Of a stretch of 45,768 bases of DNA, positions 14,602-25,583 are shown in pieces. This DNA comes from CBDUMN01 sp965368335 (lineage in GTDB: Bacteria > Pseudomonadota > Alphaproteobacteria > Rhodospirillales > JAPHRK01), in the NCBI GenBank assembly GCA_965368335.1, contig CBDUMN010000021.1, forward strand, positions 1-45,768, read 5' to 3'. Within the stretch, counting starts at the first letter, position 1. Every line of letters starts with the position of its first letter. The notes beneath the pieces are model-generated. The model was not told the origin of the DNA and did no database searches. It was given only the letters and a program-made list of their open reading frames with translations. The translations under genes and the position numbers were made by a program.

Positions 14602-15816
14602 TTAGGTCCGGTAATCGGCATTGATGTCGATGTAACGATGGGTGAGATCGCAGGTCCAGACAGTGGCCGCTCCCGAGCCGACACCCACATCGGCCTCAAT
14701 GACGATATTGCGGCCTTTCATGTGTTGGGCCACCGGCGCTTCATCGTAACCCGGCACCACTTGTCCATCCTTGGCGACTTGGATACCGCCAATAGTGATG
14801 GCGATTTTGTCGCGCTCAGCCTTTTGTCCAGCCTTGCCAATCGCCATGACGACCCGTCCCCAGTTGGCGTCTTCACCGGCCACGGCCGTCTTGACCAAAG
14901 GAGAATTGGCGACGGCCAACGCAATAACCTTTGCAGCCTCCCGGTTTTCCGCACCTGTGATGGCGATCGTGACGAATTTCTCCGCCCCCTCGCCGTCTTT
15001 GGCGAGCTGTTGGGCCAAATCGGTACAGACCTCATTTAAAGCCCGTTTGAAATCGGCAAGATCGGCATCCGGGTCATTACCCGCCTTGCCGGTAGCAAAT
15101 AACAGAACCGTATCGCTGGTCGAGGTGTCGCTATCGACAGTCACGCAGTTGAACGACCGGTCAGACGCATCGGACAGAAGTTTCTGCAATAGACCTGCGG
15201 GTAGGTTTGCATCGGTAAACAGGAAGCCGAGCATGGTCGCCATATCGGGGGCAATCATCCCCGAGCCCTTGGCAATGCCGTTGATCGTCACCTCGACGCC
15301 ACCGAGCGTCGCTTTCGCCGTCGCTCCCTTGGGGAACGTATCGGTGGTCATGATGGCTCCCGCCGCTCCCGACCACGCACCGGCCTTCAAGGCCTCTTTT
15401 GCTTTGGGAAATGCAGCCGTGATTTTCTCGTCCGGCAAAGGTTCGCCGATAACCCCCGTCGAGGCGAGAAACACCTCATTGACCGCGCAGTCGAAAACCC
15501 GCGCCGCAGCCGCAGCCGTCCGTTCGACCGACGCAACGCCAGCCGAGCCGGTGAAGGCGTTGGCATTCCCCGAATTGACCACCAACACCCGCGCCGTTCC
15601 TTTGGGCAGAACCTGTCGGCACCAGTCAACCGGCGCGGAAGGACAGAGCGACTTGGTGAAGACCCCCGCCACGGTCGTCCCTTCGGTCAATTCGGCAACC
15701 AACACATCCTCGCGATTGGCATATTTTACGCCGACAGCCAGAGAAGCAGTCCGCACACCATCAATGGCGGGCAGTTGGGGGAAGGCCTTGGGGGCCAGGG
15801 GGGAGCGGGTCAACAT
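14602..15816 (-). CDS. argJ: bifunctional ornithine acetyltransferase / N-acetylglutamate synthase
   Basis: A 404-aa ArgJ, which transfers the acetyl group from N-acetylornithine to glutamate and so recycles acetyl in arginine synthesis. Seen: VLVVNSGNANAFTGSAG, ASTGVIGEPLP, and GSGMIAPDMATMLGF, containing the self-cleavage region that creates the alpha and beta chains; in the usual ATMLA motif the residue after the cleavage point is a Thr or equivalent, and here the ATM-LG form needs checking. FNCVTVDSDTSTSDT and DLTHRYIDINADYRT are typical. Length is normal. It leads the mutT unit. Confidence 0.95.
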   Translation of the reverse strand: MLTRSPLAPKAFPQLPAIDGVRTASLAVGVKYANREDVLVAELTEGTTVAGVFTKSLCPSAPVDWCRQVLPKGTARVLVVNSGNANAFTGSAGVASVERTAAAAARVFDCAVNEVFLASTGVIGEPLPDEKITAAFPKAKEALKAGAWSGAAGAIMTTDTFPKGATAKATLGGVEVTINGIAKGSGMIAPDMATMLGFLFTDANLPAGLLQKLLSDASDRSFNCVTVDSDTSTSDTVLLFATGKAGNDPDADLADFKRALNEVCTDLAQQLAKDGEGAEKFVTIAITGAENREAAKVIALAVANSPLVKTAVAGEDANWGRVVMAIGKAGQKAERDKIAITIGGIQVAKDGQVVPGYDEAPVAQHMKGRNIVIEADVGVGSGAATVWTCDLTHRYIDINADYRT

Positions 15817-15848
15817 GACCGCTAGTTCCTTCTTTTTGTCATATAACT

Positions 15849-16691
15849 CTAGTTTTCTTTGAGAGGTTTGCCGTCCGGACCGAAACGCTCGATAGAAGCG
15901 GCTTTGCGCAGTTGATCGAGCAGTTCGGCGCCAATTTCACGGGCCATTTCCGCTTCGACCTGCTCGCGCACTTCGCCAAGCCCCGGCGCTTTGGTCATAC
16001 GCTTGTCTTCAACTTTGATGACGTGCCAGCCAAATTGGGTCTGCACCGGCTCCTTGGTGATTTCATCCTTGCCGAGGGCGAAAGCCGCCTCAGAGAAAGA
16101 CGGCACCATCGCGCCAGCCGTGAAGAATCCAAGATCGCCACCGTTGGCTCCGCTCGGTCCTTTGGATTTGCTCTTGGCCGTTTCGGCGAAATCCTTGCCA
16201 TTGTTCAACTCGGCAATGACTTCTTTGGCCTGCTCTTCGGTTTCGAGCAGAATATGCCGGGCGTGAACTTCCTCTTCGCTTTTGAATTCTGCGACAAACT
16301 TCTTGTAAGCCTCCATGACCTTGTCTTCGGTCACACGCTTTTCGATATACTTGCCGAGAAAGGCCCGCTGGATCAGTTGATCTTCGATACGCGCCAGCTG
16401 CTTCTTGACCTCTTCATTATCTTCCAGACCGTTCTTGCGACCTTCTGCGGCAGTCAGCTTGCGGTCGATGACACTGTTGAGCAACAGACCATACACCGCA
16501 TCGAACGGCATTTGCCGGAACTGGGGCGGCAGCAGGTATTGCGCGTCCTGGACCTCATCGAGATAAATCTTGTCACCATCGACAACGGCAGCAACCACTT
16601 CCGTAGCGGGCTTGTCTTCGGCCCACGCAGCGCCGGAAATTCCGAGAGCCATTACACCAGTCACGGCCATACGGATCAGACCTTTTTTCAT
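15849..16691 (-). CDS. exported parvulin-type peptidyl-prolyl isomerase
   Basis: A 280-aa protein with a signal peptide (MKKGLIRMAVTGVMALGISG, cleavage likely after AWA). After an N-terminal SurA-like helical region, residues about 140-235 form a rotamase domain: VHARHILLETEEQAKEVI, GKDFAETAKSKSKGPSGANG, GDLGFFTAGAMVPSFSEAAF and TQFGWHVIKVEDKR. These are the standard PpiC-family blocks. It likely assists folding of exported proteins in the periplasm. It is divergent from secA, whose gene starts 263 bases away, and precedes argJ on the same strand by 32 bases. Confidence 0.92.
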   Translation of the reverse strand: MKKGLIRMAVTGVMALGISGAAWAEDKPATEVVAAVVDGDKIYLDEVQDAQYLLPPQFRQMPFDAVYGLLLNSVIDRKLTAAEGRKNGLEDNEEVKKQLARIEDQLIQRAFLGKYIEKRVTEDKVMEAYKKFVAEFKSEEEVHARHILLETEEQAKEVIAELNNGKDFAETAKSKSKGPSGANGGDLGFFTAGAMVPSFSEAAFALGKDEITKEPVQTQFGWHVIKVEDKRMTKAPGLGEVREQVEAEMAREIGAELLDQLRKAASIERFGPDGKPLKEN

Positions 16692-16954
16692 CGTACTAAG
16701 AATCCTTTCGTTGCTACCTGCTTTCTTCGTCCATTCCGCCGGTCGGGAAGCGGACGATTAACGTCGACTACGGATAAACCACACATGGACCGGCTGCGGC
16801 AAGAAAGGTTTCATGGAAAATGGAGCTTTTTTAGGGCGTTTTGACCGTGACCCGCGTTGACAGAACACCGCTGTCGCTCTATCTCTTGCCGGGCTTCGGC
16901 TCTCTCCGTTTTGGGGGACGACGGTTTTCTTTTTTTCTTTTGAAAGGGTGTGCC

Positions 16955-19672
<2,718 letters not shown>

Positions 19673-19696
19673 AGTTTCTGGCAGCCAGAAAACATA

Positions 19697-19727
19697 AAAA
19701 CGCCGTCGCACGATTTGGCGGCGTTTT
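19697..19727 (+). terminator. terminator of secA
   Basis: AAAACGCCG (19697-19705) and CGGCGTTTT (19719-19727) form a 9-bp stem ending in a T run, 24 bases after the secA stop. The symmetric A/T flanks would let it work in both directions. Confidence 0.75.
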
Positions 19728-19787
19728 CCGTTTGACAGGCTGCGCATAGCGCTCCTAACGTTTGCTGGAAGCAACCAACAGGCAGCC

Positions 19788-20408
19788 ATGATCACCGACC
19801 CTTTTGACGGTCTTTTTGACCTTGCCGTCGAAACTTACGACAAACTGACCGCCCAGGCAGAACAAGAAACGCCCGTGGAACGCCCATTAGCCTGCGCAAA
19901 AGGCTGCGCAAGCTGCTGCTACCAACCGGCGATTAGCGTAACGCCCATCGAGATATTTCACATTGTCTCCCATGTGCGAAACACCTTCAGCGAGGCCAAA
20001 CTAAAGGGGTTACAGGAACGGTTGAAAGCACCCGGGATTTCACTGGAATACGGCGGCATGAAAGCCTGCTGCTTTCTCGAGAACAACCTCTGCTCCATTC
20101 ATCAGCATCGACCTTTTGCCTGTCGTAGCGCCAACTCATATGACCAGGAAGCCTGCCTGAGTTCGGCAAGGCAAGCACGGACAGGAAGAAGCAGCATCCC
20201 TATTTACAAAGGGCACTTAGCCGCAACTCAATTAGTTCTCAATGCGCTCTATAAAGCCGTTAAGGAAACCGACCTGGAAAACGGCCTGTTCGACCTTCAA
20301 TCGGCCATGGCGATTGCCCTGAACGACCCCAAGGCGGAAAAGAAATGGCGCAAGGGCAAAAAGGTATTTGGCTCAAAATATCTACCGGGGCGCCCAAAAG
20401 ACAACTAG
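19788..20408 (+). CDS. YkgJ-family metal-cluster protein
   Basis: A 206-aa protein with the Cys pattern of the YkgJ/CxxCxxCC family (PF03692): CAKGCASCCYQPAISVTPIE near residue 38-57, then CCFLENNLCSIHQHRPFACR near 96-115, and a further Cys in EAC. These cysteines are thought to bind a metal or Fe-S cluster; the biochemical role is not established. The remainder is helical and basic. It stands alone after the secA terminator; TTGACA at 19733-19738 might belong to its promoter, but no good -10 follows. Confidence 0.85.
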   Translation: MITDPFDGLFDLAVETYDKLTAQAEQETPVERPLACAKGCASCCYQPAISVTPIEIFHIVSHVRNTFSEAKLKGLQERLKAPGISLEYGGMKACCFLENNLCSIHQHRPFACRSANSYDQEACLSSARQARTGRSSIPIYKGHLAATQLVLNALYKAVKETDLENGLFDLQSAMAIALNDPKAEKKWRKGKKVFGSKYLPGRPKDN

Positions 20409-20657
20409 AGAGAGTCTTTGCGGGTCGTGCTTTCGCATACCGATTCTTTCCGCACAAAAATGCGAGATTTTTTTTTCGCTAAAAACGGCAAGATTTTGTG
20501 GATTCGCCTATCAGCCACCACAACCTTTTGATACAGCTTTGATTTTATTGATTTTTTTCTTGCCCCTCGAATCGCACTTTGATTCACTTAACTATTCGTT
20601 AGGGATTTTTTTGGGGAACCGACTGTAAGTCCGGCAAAGGATTAGCGGGGGGATACT

Positions 20658-21764
20658 GTGCTAAACGCCGAAGATCTTCTGGCAATGGCGAGACGCAAGT
20701 CTGTCGAAGGACGTTCGCGGCTTGCGCAGGTAGTTTCCGATCTTTTTCTTGATCGGAACACCTTGAGCGATGCCGAAAGATCAATGGTTTTCGACATTCT
20801 CCACCGGTTGATCGGTGAGGTCGAAAGAGACCTGCGCGCCCAACTGGCTGATCGCTTAGCCGAAATACCGGATGCCCCCAAAACACTGATCAATGAACTG
20901 GCAAACGACGACATCGAAATTGCCTATCCAATTTTAAGTAAAAGTCCGGTCTTGGCCGATGAAGACCTTATCGAAATCATCCACCACCGCACAAAAGAAC
21001 ACCGACTGGCCATCGCCATCCGCTCCGATCTCAGCTCTCCTCTTTCCGAAGCTCTGGTCGCGACCGGAGATGAACAAATCATCCGTACCTTACTCGAAAA
21101 CGAGAGCGCCAGCCTGTCCATCGAAACCATGCAGTATTTGGTCGAGGAATCGCGCCGGGTCAATTTCTACCAAGAACCTTTGGTGCGCCGAAAAGACCTC
21201 CCGGAAGACCTCGCTCTTAAAATGCTCGATTGGGTCAGCGACACGCTGAAAGCGCATCTTTTGAACAAACACGGGTTTTCTGAAGAAGCCCTCACGCCAC
21301 TTTTTTCCAGCATTCAAAAGACAGCTGCTCATCGGTTCGGAGTCGAAGCGAAGGACCCGATGCGAGCTTACGCCCTAGCCGATACCCTGGAAAAGTCCGG
21401 CAACCTAACGCCTGATATTCTTGTGCCAGCTTTGCGCGAAGGGACTGTTTCTTTATTCTTCGCCCTGTTTTGCAAACTAACCCAACTGGACGGCGCCCAG
21501 GCGCAGCGCATTGTTTACGACCCCAGCGGGCAATCCCTTGCCATCGCCTGCCGCGCCATTGGTTGCCGGGCTGAAGATACCGAAGCTCTGATAGGCTTGG
21601 CTGGAAAAGGTAACAAGGCGCAAAGCACAGAGACAAAGAGAACACACCGCCAAGCTCTCATTGATTTTAACAACATATCCAAGGAAGACGCCCGACAGGT
21701 TCTTCTCCAATGGCGCTCAGGAGACCTGGGCAGCGGCAAACTCCAATTGGCGGAGGCCCGCTAA
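20658..21764 (+). CDS. DUF2336 protein
   Basis: A 368-aa all-helical protein of the DUF2336 family, frequent in alphaproteobacteria. Seen: LNAEDLLAMARRKSVEGRSR with a following LFLDR region, and ELANDDIEIAYPILSKSPVL, the repeated helical pattern with ...LADEDLIEIIH. HEAT-like helical repeats suggest a binding scaffold. The next gene starts at the base after its stop, so it is coupled to a PAS-GGDEF-EAL protein and may modulate cyclic-di-GMP signalling; that is inference from position. Upstream, 20409-20657 is AT-rich with no gene seen. Confidence 0.85.
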   Translation: MLNAEDLLAMARRKSVEGRSRLAQVVSDLFLDRNTLSDAERSMVFDILHRLIGEVERDLRAQLADRLAEIPDAPKTLINELANDDIEIAYPILSKSPVLADEDLIEIIHHRTKEHRLAIAIRSDLSSPLSEALVATGDEQIIRTLLENESASLSIETMQYLVEESRRVNFYQEPLVRRKDLPEDLALKMLDWVSDTLKAHLLNKHGFSEEALTPLFSSIQKTAAHRFGVEAKDPMRAYALADTLEKSGNLTPDILVPALREGTVSLFFALFCKLTQLDGAQAQRIVYDPSGQSLAIACRAIGCRAEDTEALIGLAGKGNKAQSTETKRTHRQALIDFNNISKEDARQVLLQWRSGDLGSGKLQLAEAR

Positions 21765-23498
21765 ATGTCCGGCATTACTGGTCTCACCCCAAAGAGTTTC
21801 GACAACCTGACGTTTGGCCTCGTTGATCAGGAACCGTCCACAGATGCCGGGAAACTGGCAGCTCGTCGTTTTGAAGACATCGCCCGTCTGGTTTCCGATT
21901 GGATTTGGGAAACCGACGCCGAACGTTGCCTTACCTTTGCCTCTCTCCGACTTATGGACCTCGCCGGAATTCATCCCATGGAGGTAAAAGGGCGGAAGCT
22001 TGAAGAAATCGGTCTAACAGCTACGGCACAAACCCCCATTGAATGGGGGAAGCCTTTCCGTGACCAACCCTTTGAGATGATGGATAGGGAGGGCCAAACC
22101 CATCATTTTCTTGTCAGTTCCCTCCCCGTCTTTTGCAAAACGACGGGAGCGTTTCAGGGCCTACGTGGAACGGCAAAAGACATTACGCAACAAAAGGCCG
22201 ACAAAGTACGCCTCTTGCAAATGGCCAACTACGATGCGCTTACGGGTCTGCCCAACCGAATTCTCACCATGGACCGGCTCGCCCAAGCCATCGCCCGAGC
22301 CCAACGAACCGATAAATCTGTCGCGCTTTTCTTCGTCGACCTCGACCGTTTTAAAAAGGTGAATGATACCTTGGGCCACGCCGCAGGCGATGCGCTGCTC
22401 GAACAAGTGGGGGAAAGACTCTCGTCTTCCATACGCCAAAGCGACACGGTCGGTCGCTTAGGGGGCGATGAATTTCTTGTCATTCTCCCCGATTTAAAGT
22501 CCACCGAAATTTGCGAAACTATCGCCCAAAAGATTATTACCCAATGCAACAGGCCCTACCGTCTTCTCGACCAGGAAGCTGTCGTAACAGCAAGCTTGGG
22601 GGTAACGGTCTTCCCCAATGATGGAGGCGATGCCGAGACTTTAGTGAGAAACGCCGATGCCGCCATGTACCGCTCCAAAATACGGGGAAAAAACACCTTC
22701 CGTTTCTTCGCCCCTGGTATGGGCGCTATTGCGCGGGAGCATCTGGCGCTTGAAAACCGAATGCGCCAAGCTTTGAACGAAGACCAGTTTGAAGTCCATT
22801 ATCAGCCGATTGTCGACACCCGTTCCGGCAAGCTGAAAGGCTTGGAGGCGCTCTCCAGATGGACCGATAGCGAACTGGGTCCCCAAGCTCCGGACAAATT
22901 TATCCGTGTAGCTGAAGACTCGGGCCTAATCGTTCCGCTAGGCGAAAAGGTTTTGAAAACCGCCTGTCACCATGGGGCCGCCGCCGTTAAACGCCTTGGC
23001 TACCAATTGACGACGGCCGTAAACGTGTCGGCCCGCCAATTCACCGGCGGCAACTTGGTCGAAACGATCAAAGAGGCTTTATCTGACAGCGGGCTACCCG
23101 CCGAATGCCTGGAGCTGGAGATAACCGAAGGGGTCCTGCTGGAAGAAGCCCCAAAAACGGCTGAAACACTGAACCAATTAAGTCGTCTTGGCATCAGCCT
23201 ATCCATTGATGACTTTGGGACAGGCTACTCATCCTTGAGCTATCTGAAAAAGTTTCCCTTCGACACTTTAAAAATCGACAAGAGCTTCATCCGCGACATT
23301 CTCGAAGAGCCCGAGAACGAAGCCCTGACCACGGCTATTATTGCCATGGCCCATGGCCTGGGTTTAAAGGTCATTGGTGAAGGCGTCGAAACCGAAGAAC
23401 AGAGAATACTGCTTCAGAAACTGGGTTGCGATATGGCGCAAGGGTACTATTTCGGCCATCCCATGGCGGAACGCGATTTCGCCAAAACTTGGGTTTAG
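21765..23498 (+). CDS. PAS-GGDEF-EAL cyclic-di-GMP enzyme
   Basis: A 577-aa protein without membrane spans. Residues about 35-145 are a PAS sensor (IARLVSDWIWETDAERCLTF), then a GGDEF diguanylate cyclase domain (NYDALTGLPNR; active site GRLGGDEFLVIL near 232) with an intact inhibitory I-site RQSD five residues before GGDEF, then an EAL phosphodiesterase domain (LKGLEALSRW near 357; DDFGTGYSSLSYLKKFPFD; KIDKSFI; GEGVET). All key residues of both domains appear intact, so either activity is possible. It is coupled to the DUF2336 gene. Confidence 0.94.
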   Translation: MSGITGLTPKSFDNLTFGLVDQEPSTDAGKLAARRFEDIARLVSDWIWETDAERCLTFASLRLMDLAGIHPMEVKGRKLEEIGLTATAQTPIEWGKPFRDQPFEMMDREGQTHHFLVSSLPVFCKTTGAFQGLRGTAKDITQQKADKVRLLQMANYDALTGLPNRILTMDRLAQAIARAQRTDKSVALFFVDLDRFKKVNDTLGHAAGDALLEQVGERLSSSIRQSDTVGRLGGDEFLVILPDLKSTEICETIAQKIITQCNRPYRLLDQEAVVTASLGVTVFPNDGGDAETLVRNADAAMYRSKIRGKNTFRFFAPGMGAIAREHLALENRMRQALNEDQFEVHYQPIVDTRSGKLKGLEALSRWTDSELGPQAPDKFIRVAEDSGLIVPLGEKVLKTACHHGAAAVKRLGYQLTTAVNVSARQFTGGNLVETIKEALSDSGLPAECLELEITEGVLLEEAPKTAETLNQLSRLGISLSIDDFGTGYSSLSYLKKFPFDTLKIDKSFIRDILEEPENEALTTAIIAMAHGLGLKVIGEGVETEEQRILLQKLGCDMAQGYYFGHPMAERDFAKTWV

Positions 23499-23501
23499 AA
23501 C

Positions 23502-23537
23502 CTAGAGCGGATTTGATTTAATCTTAATCCGCTCTAG
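23502..23537. repeat. CTAGAGCGGATT inverted repeat between convergent genes
   Basis: Two perfect 12-bp arms (CTAGAGCGGATT and AATCCGCTCTAG) with a 12-nt loop. The right arm contains the accA stop codon. Partial relatives (ATCCGCTCTA) end two other genes' spacers at 30719 and 44047. It probably serves as a bidirectional transcription end and belongs to a REP-like family. Confidence 0.65.
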
Positions 23538-24490
23538 CTCAGACCCTTTTTACCCATCTCCAGGAACTTCTCACGCCGTTTGGCTTTCAAGACGCCGCCG
23601 TCCAGTTTGAGCAACTCCATCAATTCGGTCTCGATGGCGTCGCCGACCGACTGCATGGCTTTTTCCCGCTCACGGTGGGCTCCACCGACAGGCTCTGCGA
23701 TAATGCTGTCGATCACACCCAACTGTTGAAGATCCTGCGCGGTAAGGCGGAGCGCCTCGGCGGCGTCCTTGGCGTTTTCGCCGCTACGCCAAAGAATGGA
23801 GGCGCATCCCTCGGGCGAAATCACCGAATAGATCGAATGCTCCAACATCAGGACGGAATTGGCCGTGGCGAGCGCAATCGCACCACCGGACCCCCCCTCA
23901 CCAACGATAACGCTGACGGATGGCACCTTCATTTGCAGGCAAACTTCGATGGACTTGGCGATGGCTTCCGCCTGGCCGCGTTCTTCAGCATCGATACCCG
24001 GGAAAGCCCCCGCCGTATCGACCAAAGTAATGATCGGAAGATTGAACCGCTCGGCGGTCTTCATCAGGCGCTGAGCTTTACGATAGCCTTCGGGGCGAGC
24101 CATGCCGAAATTGTGCTTAACTCTCGAGGCCGTGTCGTCGCCTTTTTCATGACCGATGACGACAACCGAATAGCCACGGAAACGCCCCAATCCACCGACG
24201 ATGGCCTCATCCTCGGCAAACAGCCGGTCGCCCGCCATGGGGGTGAAGTCCTCGATCAACGCCGCAATGTAATCCTTAAAGTGCGGTCGGTCTGGGTGCC
24301 GCGCGACAAGGGTTTTTTGCCAGGGGCTCAACCTCGAATAGGTCTGGCGCAGCATCTTATCGAGTTTGGACTGAAGCTTGCCGATCTCCTCGGCAATATT
24401 CATTTCGTCGGAACTGGACAAGTGGCGAAGTTCGGCGATCTTGCCTTCCAATTCGGCGATGGGTTTCTCAAAATCGAGGAAATTATGCAC
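23534..24490 (-). CDS. accA: acetyl-CoA carboxylase carboxyltransferase alpha subunit
   Basis: A 318-aa AccA. With AccD it transfers carboxylate from biotin to acetyl-CoA to give malonyl-CoA, the first step of fatty acid synthesis. Seen: the HNFLDFEKPIAELEGKIAEL start, LARHPDRPHFKDYI, FGMARPEGYRKAQRLM, LVDTAGAFPGIDAEERGQAE, and VIVGEGGSGGAIALA. The start is a GTG at 24490 (giving MHNFLDFEKP) with GGAG about ten bases upstream; an in-frame ATG seven codons earlier gives residues not found in the family. The C-terminus overlaps an inverted repeat. Confidence 0.97.
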   Translation of the reverse strand: MHNFLDFEKPIAELEGKIAELRHLSSSDEMNIAEEIGKLQSKLDKMLRQTYSRLSPWQKTLVARHPDRPHFKDYIAALIEDFTPMAGDRLFAEDEAIVGGLGRFRGYSVVVIGHEKGDDTASRVKHNFGMARPEGYRKAQRLMKTAERFNLPIITLVDTAGAFPGIDAEERGQAEAIAKSIEVCLQMKVPSVSVIVGEGGSGGAIALATANSVLMLEHSIYSVISPEGCASILWRSGENAKDAAEALRLTAQDLQQLGVIDSIIAEPVGGAHREREKAMQSVGDAIETELMELLKLDGGVLKAKRREKFLEMGKKGLS

Positions 24491-24591
24491 TGCGCGTTTT
24501 CTCCAAACCAAAACGGTTTTTTGATTGTAATACTGCTTGCCGGGTTATAGCGCGACCACGTCCGCCAAGCCAGTATGAATGAACCTCCCGG

Positions 24592-25572
24592 TCATTTTGT
24601 TTTATCCAACCGCAACCCCGCCAGGGGATGGGCCGTTTCGACCAGTTTGCGTTTTCCGTCCTCCAATACATGGGTATAGATTTGGGTTGTCGAAATATCG
24701 GCATGTCCCAACATCTGTTGCAGGCTACGCAGGTCCGCTCCATGGGCCAGAAGATGGCTGGCGAAAGAATGACGTAACACATGGGGCGAAACGCGCACCG
24801 GATCAATCTCCGCCTTAAGCGCCAAATCTTTCAGCCATTGAGCGAAAGCCCCCCGCCCCAAATGCCCTTCCTTGCTTGTCGCCGGGAATAGCCAAGGCTC
24901 CTGATCACGACGCTTAACGCCATCGCTCAAAAACGTTTCGCGCACCGCCAGATAGTTTTCCAAGGCCTCAATGGCAGGCGCACTCAAGGGCACCATACGC
25001 TCTTTGGCCCCCTTCCCTCTTACGACCAGGGTCCGACCGCCGGGGCGCACCGCCGACAAAGGCAAGCCGACAAGTTCCGATACCCGCAGCCCCGTCGCAT
25101 ACAGCACCTCCATCAGCGCAATCATCCGACATGCTTTGGCGTCGCCGCCCGACCGCGCCATTTCAAGAAGGGACGACACCTCTTTTTCACTCAAATATTT
25201 CGGCAAAGGGCTGCCCTGCCTGGGCGCATCCAGCACACTCGAAGGGTCCTCTTCACGCACCCTTTCGGCAAATAAAAAGCGGAAAAACTGCTTGATGGCG
25301 GACAGTCTGCGCGCCGTCGAACGAGGCGCCAGCCCTCTCCGTTTCACCCCGGAAAAATAAGCCCTCAGGTCTTCAGCCGAACATCCTTCGAGGGTTTGCT
25401 TGCGTCTGACCAGGAAGCGCTCAAGATCGGTCAAGTCCCGCCGATAGGATGCGACCGTATTGGTCGCCGCCCCCCGTTCGGCAAGCATCATCTCGAGAAA
25501 GGCCTCGACATGGCGGGACGGGGTGAACTCCCGCTCCATTTTTCCGGCTCTTTCTCCCGGCCCGCCGTTCAT
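24592..25572 (-). CDS. xerD: tyrosine recombinase XerD
   Basis: A 326-aa chromosomal XerD-type recombinase, which resolves chromosome dimers at dif together with XerC. N-terminal SAM-like DNA-binding domain (EAFLEMMLAERGAATNTVAS), then the catalytic domain: Arg in YATGLRVSELVGLPLS, Lys in VVRGKGAKERMVPLS, HVLRHSFASHLL (His-x-x-Arg), LGHADISTTQIYTHV with the second His and the Tyr nucleophile. It resembles housekeeping XerD rather than an integrase, and lies far from the tRNA-Leu island. It is downstream of the exported protein gene by 11 bases. The ATG at 25572 or 25539 could be used. Confidence 0.93.
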   Translation of the reverse strand: MNGGPGERAGKMEREFTPSRHVEAFLEMMLAERGAATNTVASYRRDLTDLERFLVRRKQTLEGCSAEDLRAYFSGVKRRGLAPRSTARRLSAIKQFFRFLFAERVREEDPSSVLDAPRQGSPLPKYLSEKEVSSLLEMARSGGDAKACRMIALMEVLYATGLRVSELVGLPLSAVRPGGRTLVVRGKGAKERMVPLSAPAIEALENYLAVRETFLSDGVKRRDQEPWLFPATSKEGHLGRGAFAQWLKDLALKAEIDPVRVSPHVLRHSFASHLLAHGADLRSLQQMLGHADISTTQIYTHVLEDGKRKLVETAHPLAGLRLDKTK

Positions 25573-25583
25573 GCCTCTCCGAT

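Noticed and set aside
14771..16844. Long plus-strand frames opposite argJ and the parvulin gene
   Set aside because: Shadows of strongly supported minus-strand genes, with low-complexity products.
20538..20558. TTTGATTTTATTGATTTTTTT resembling sequence beside the broken tRNA-Leu (9005-9026)
   Set aside because: An AT-rich stretch without nearby tRNA, repeats or integrase; coincidence cannot be excluded.
23675..24550. 291-aa plus frame opposite accA
   Set aside because: Antisense shadow of accA; no motif seen.
24592..25572. Integrase that made the tRNA-Leu island
   Set aside because: Sequence and context are those of chromosomal XerD, 14 kb from the island.
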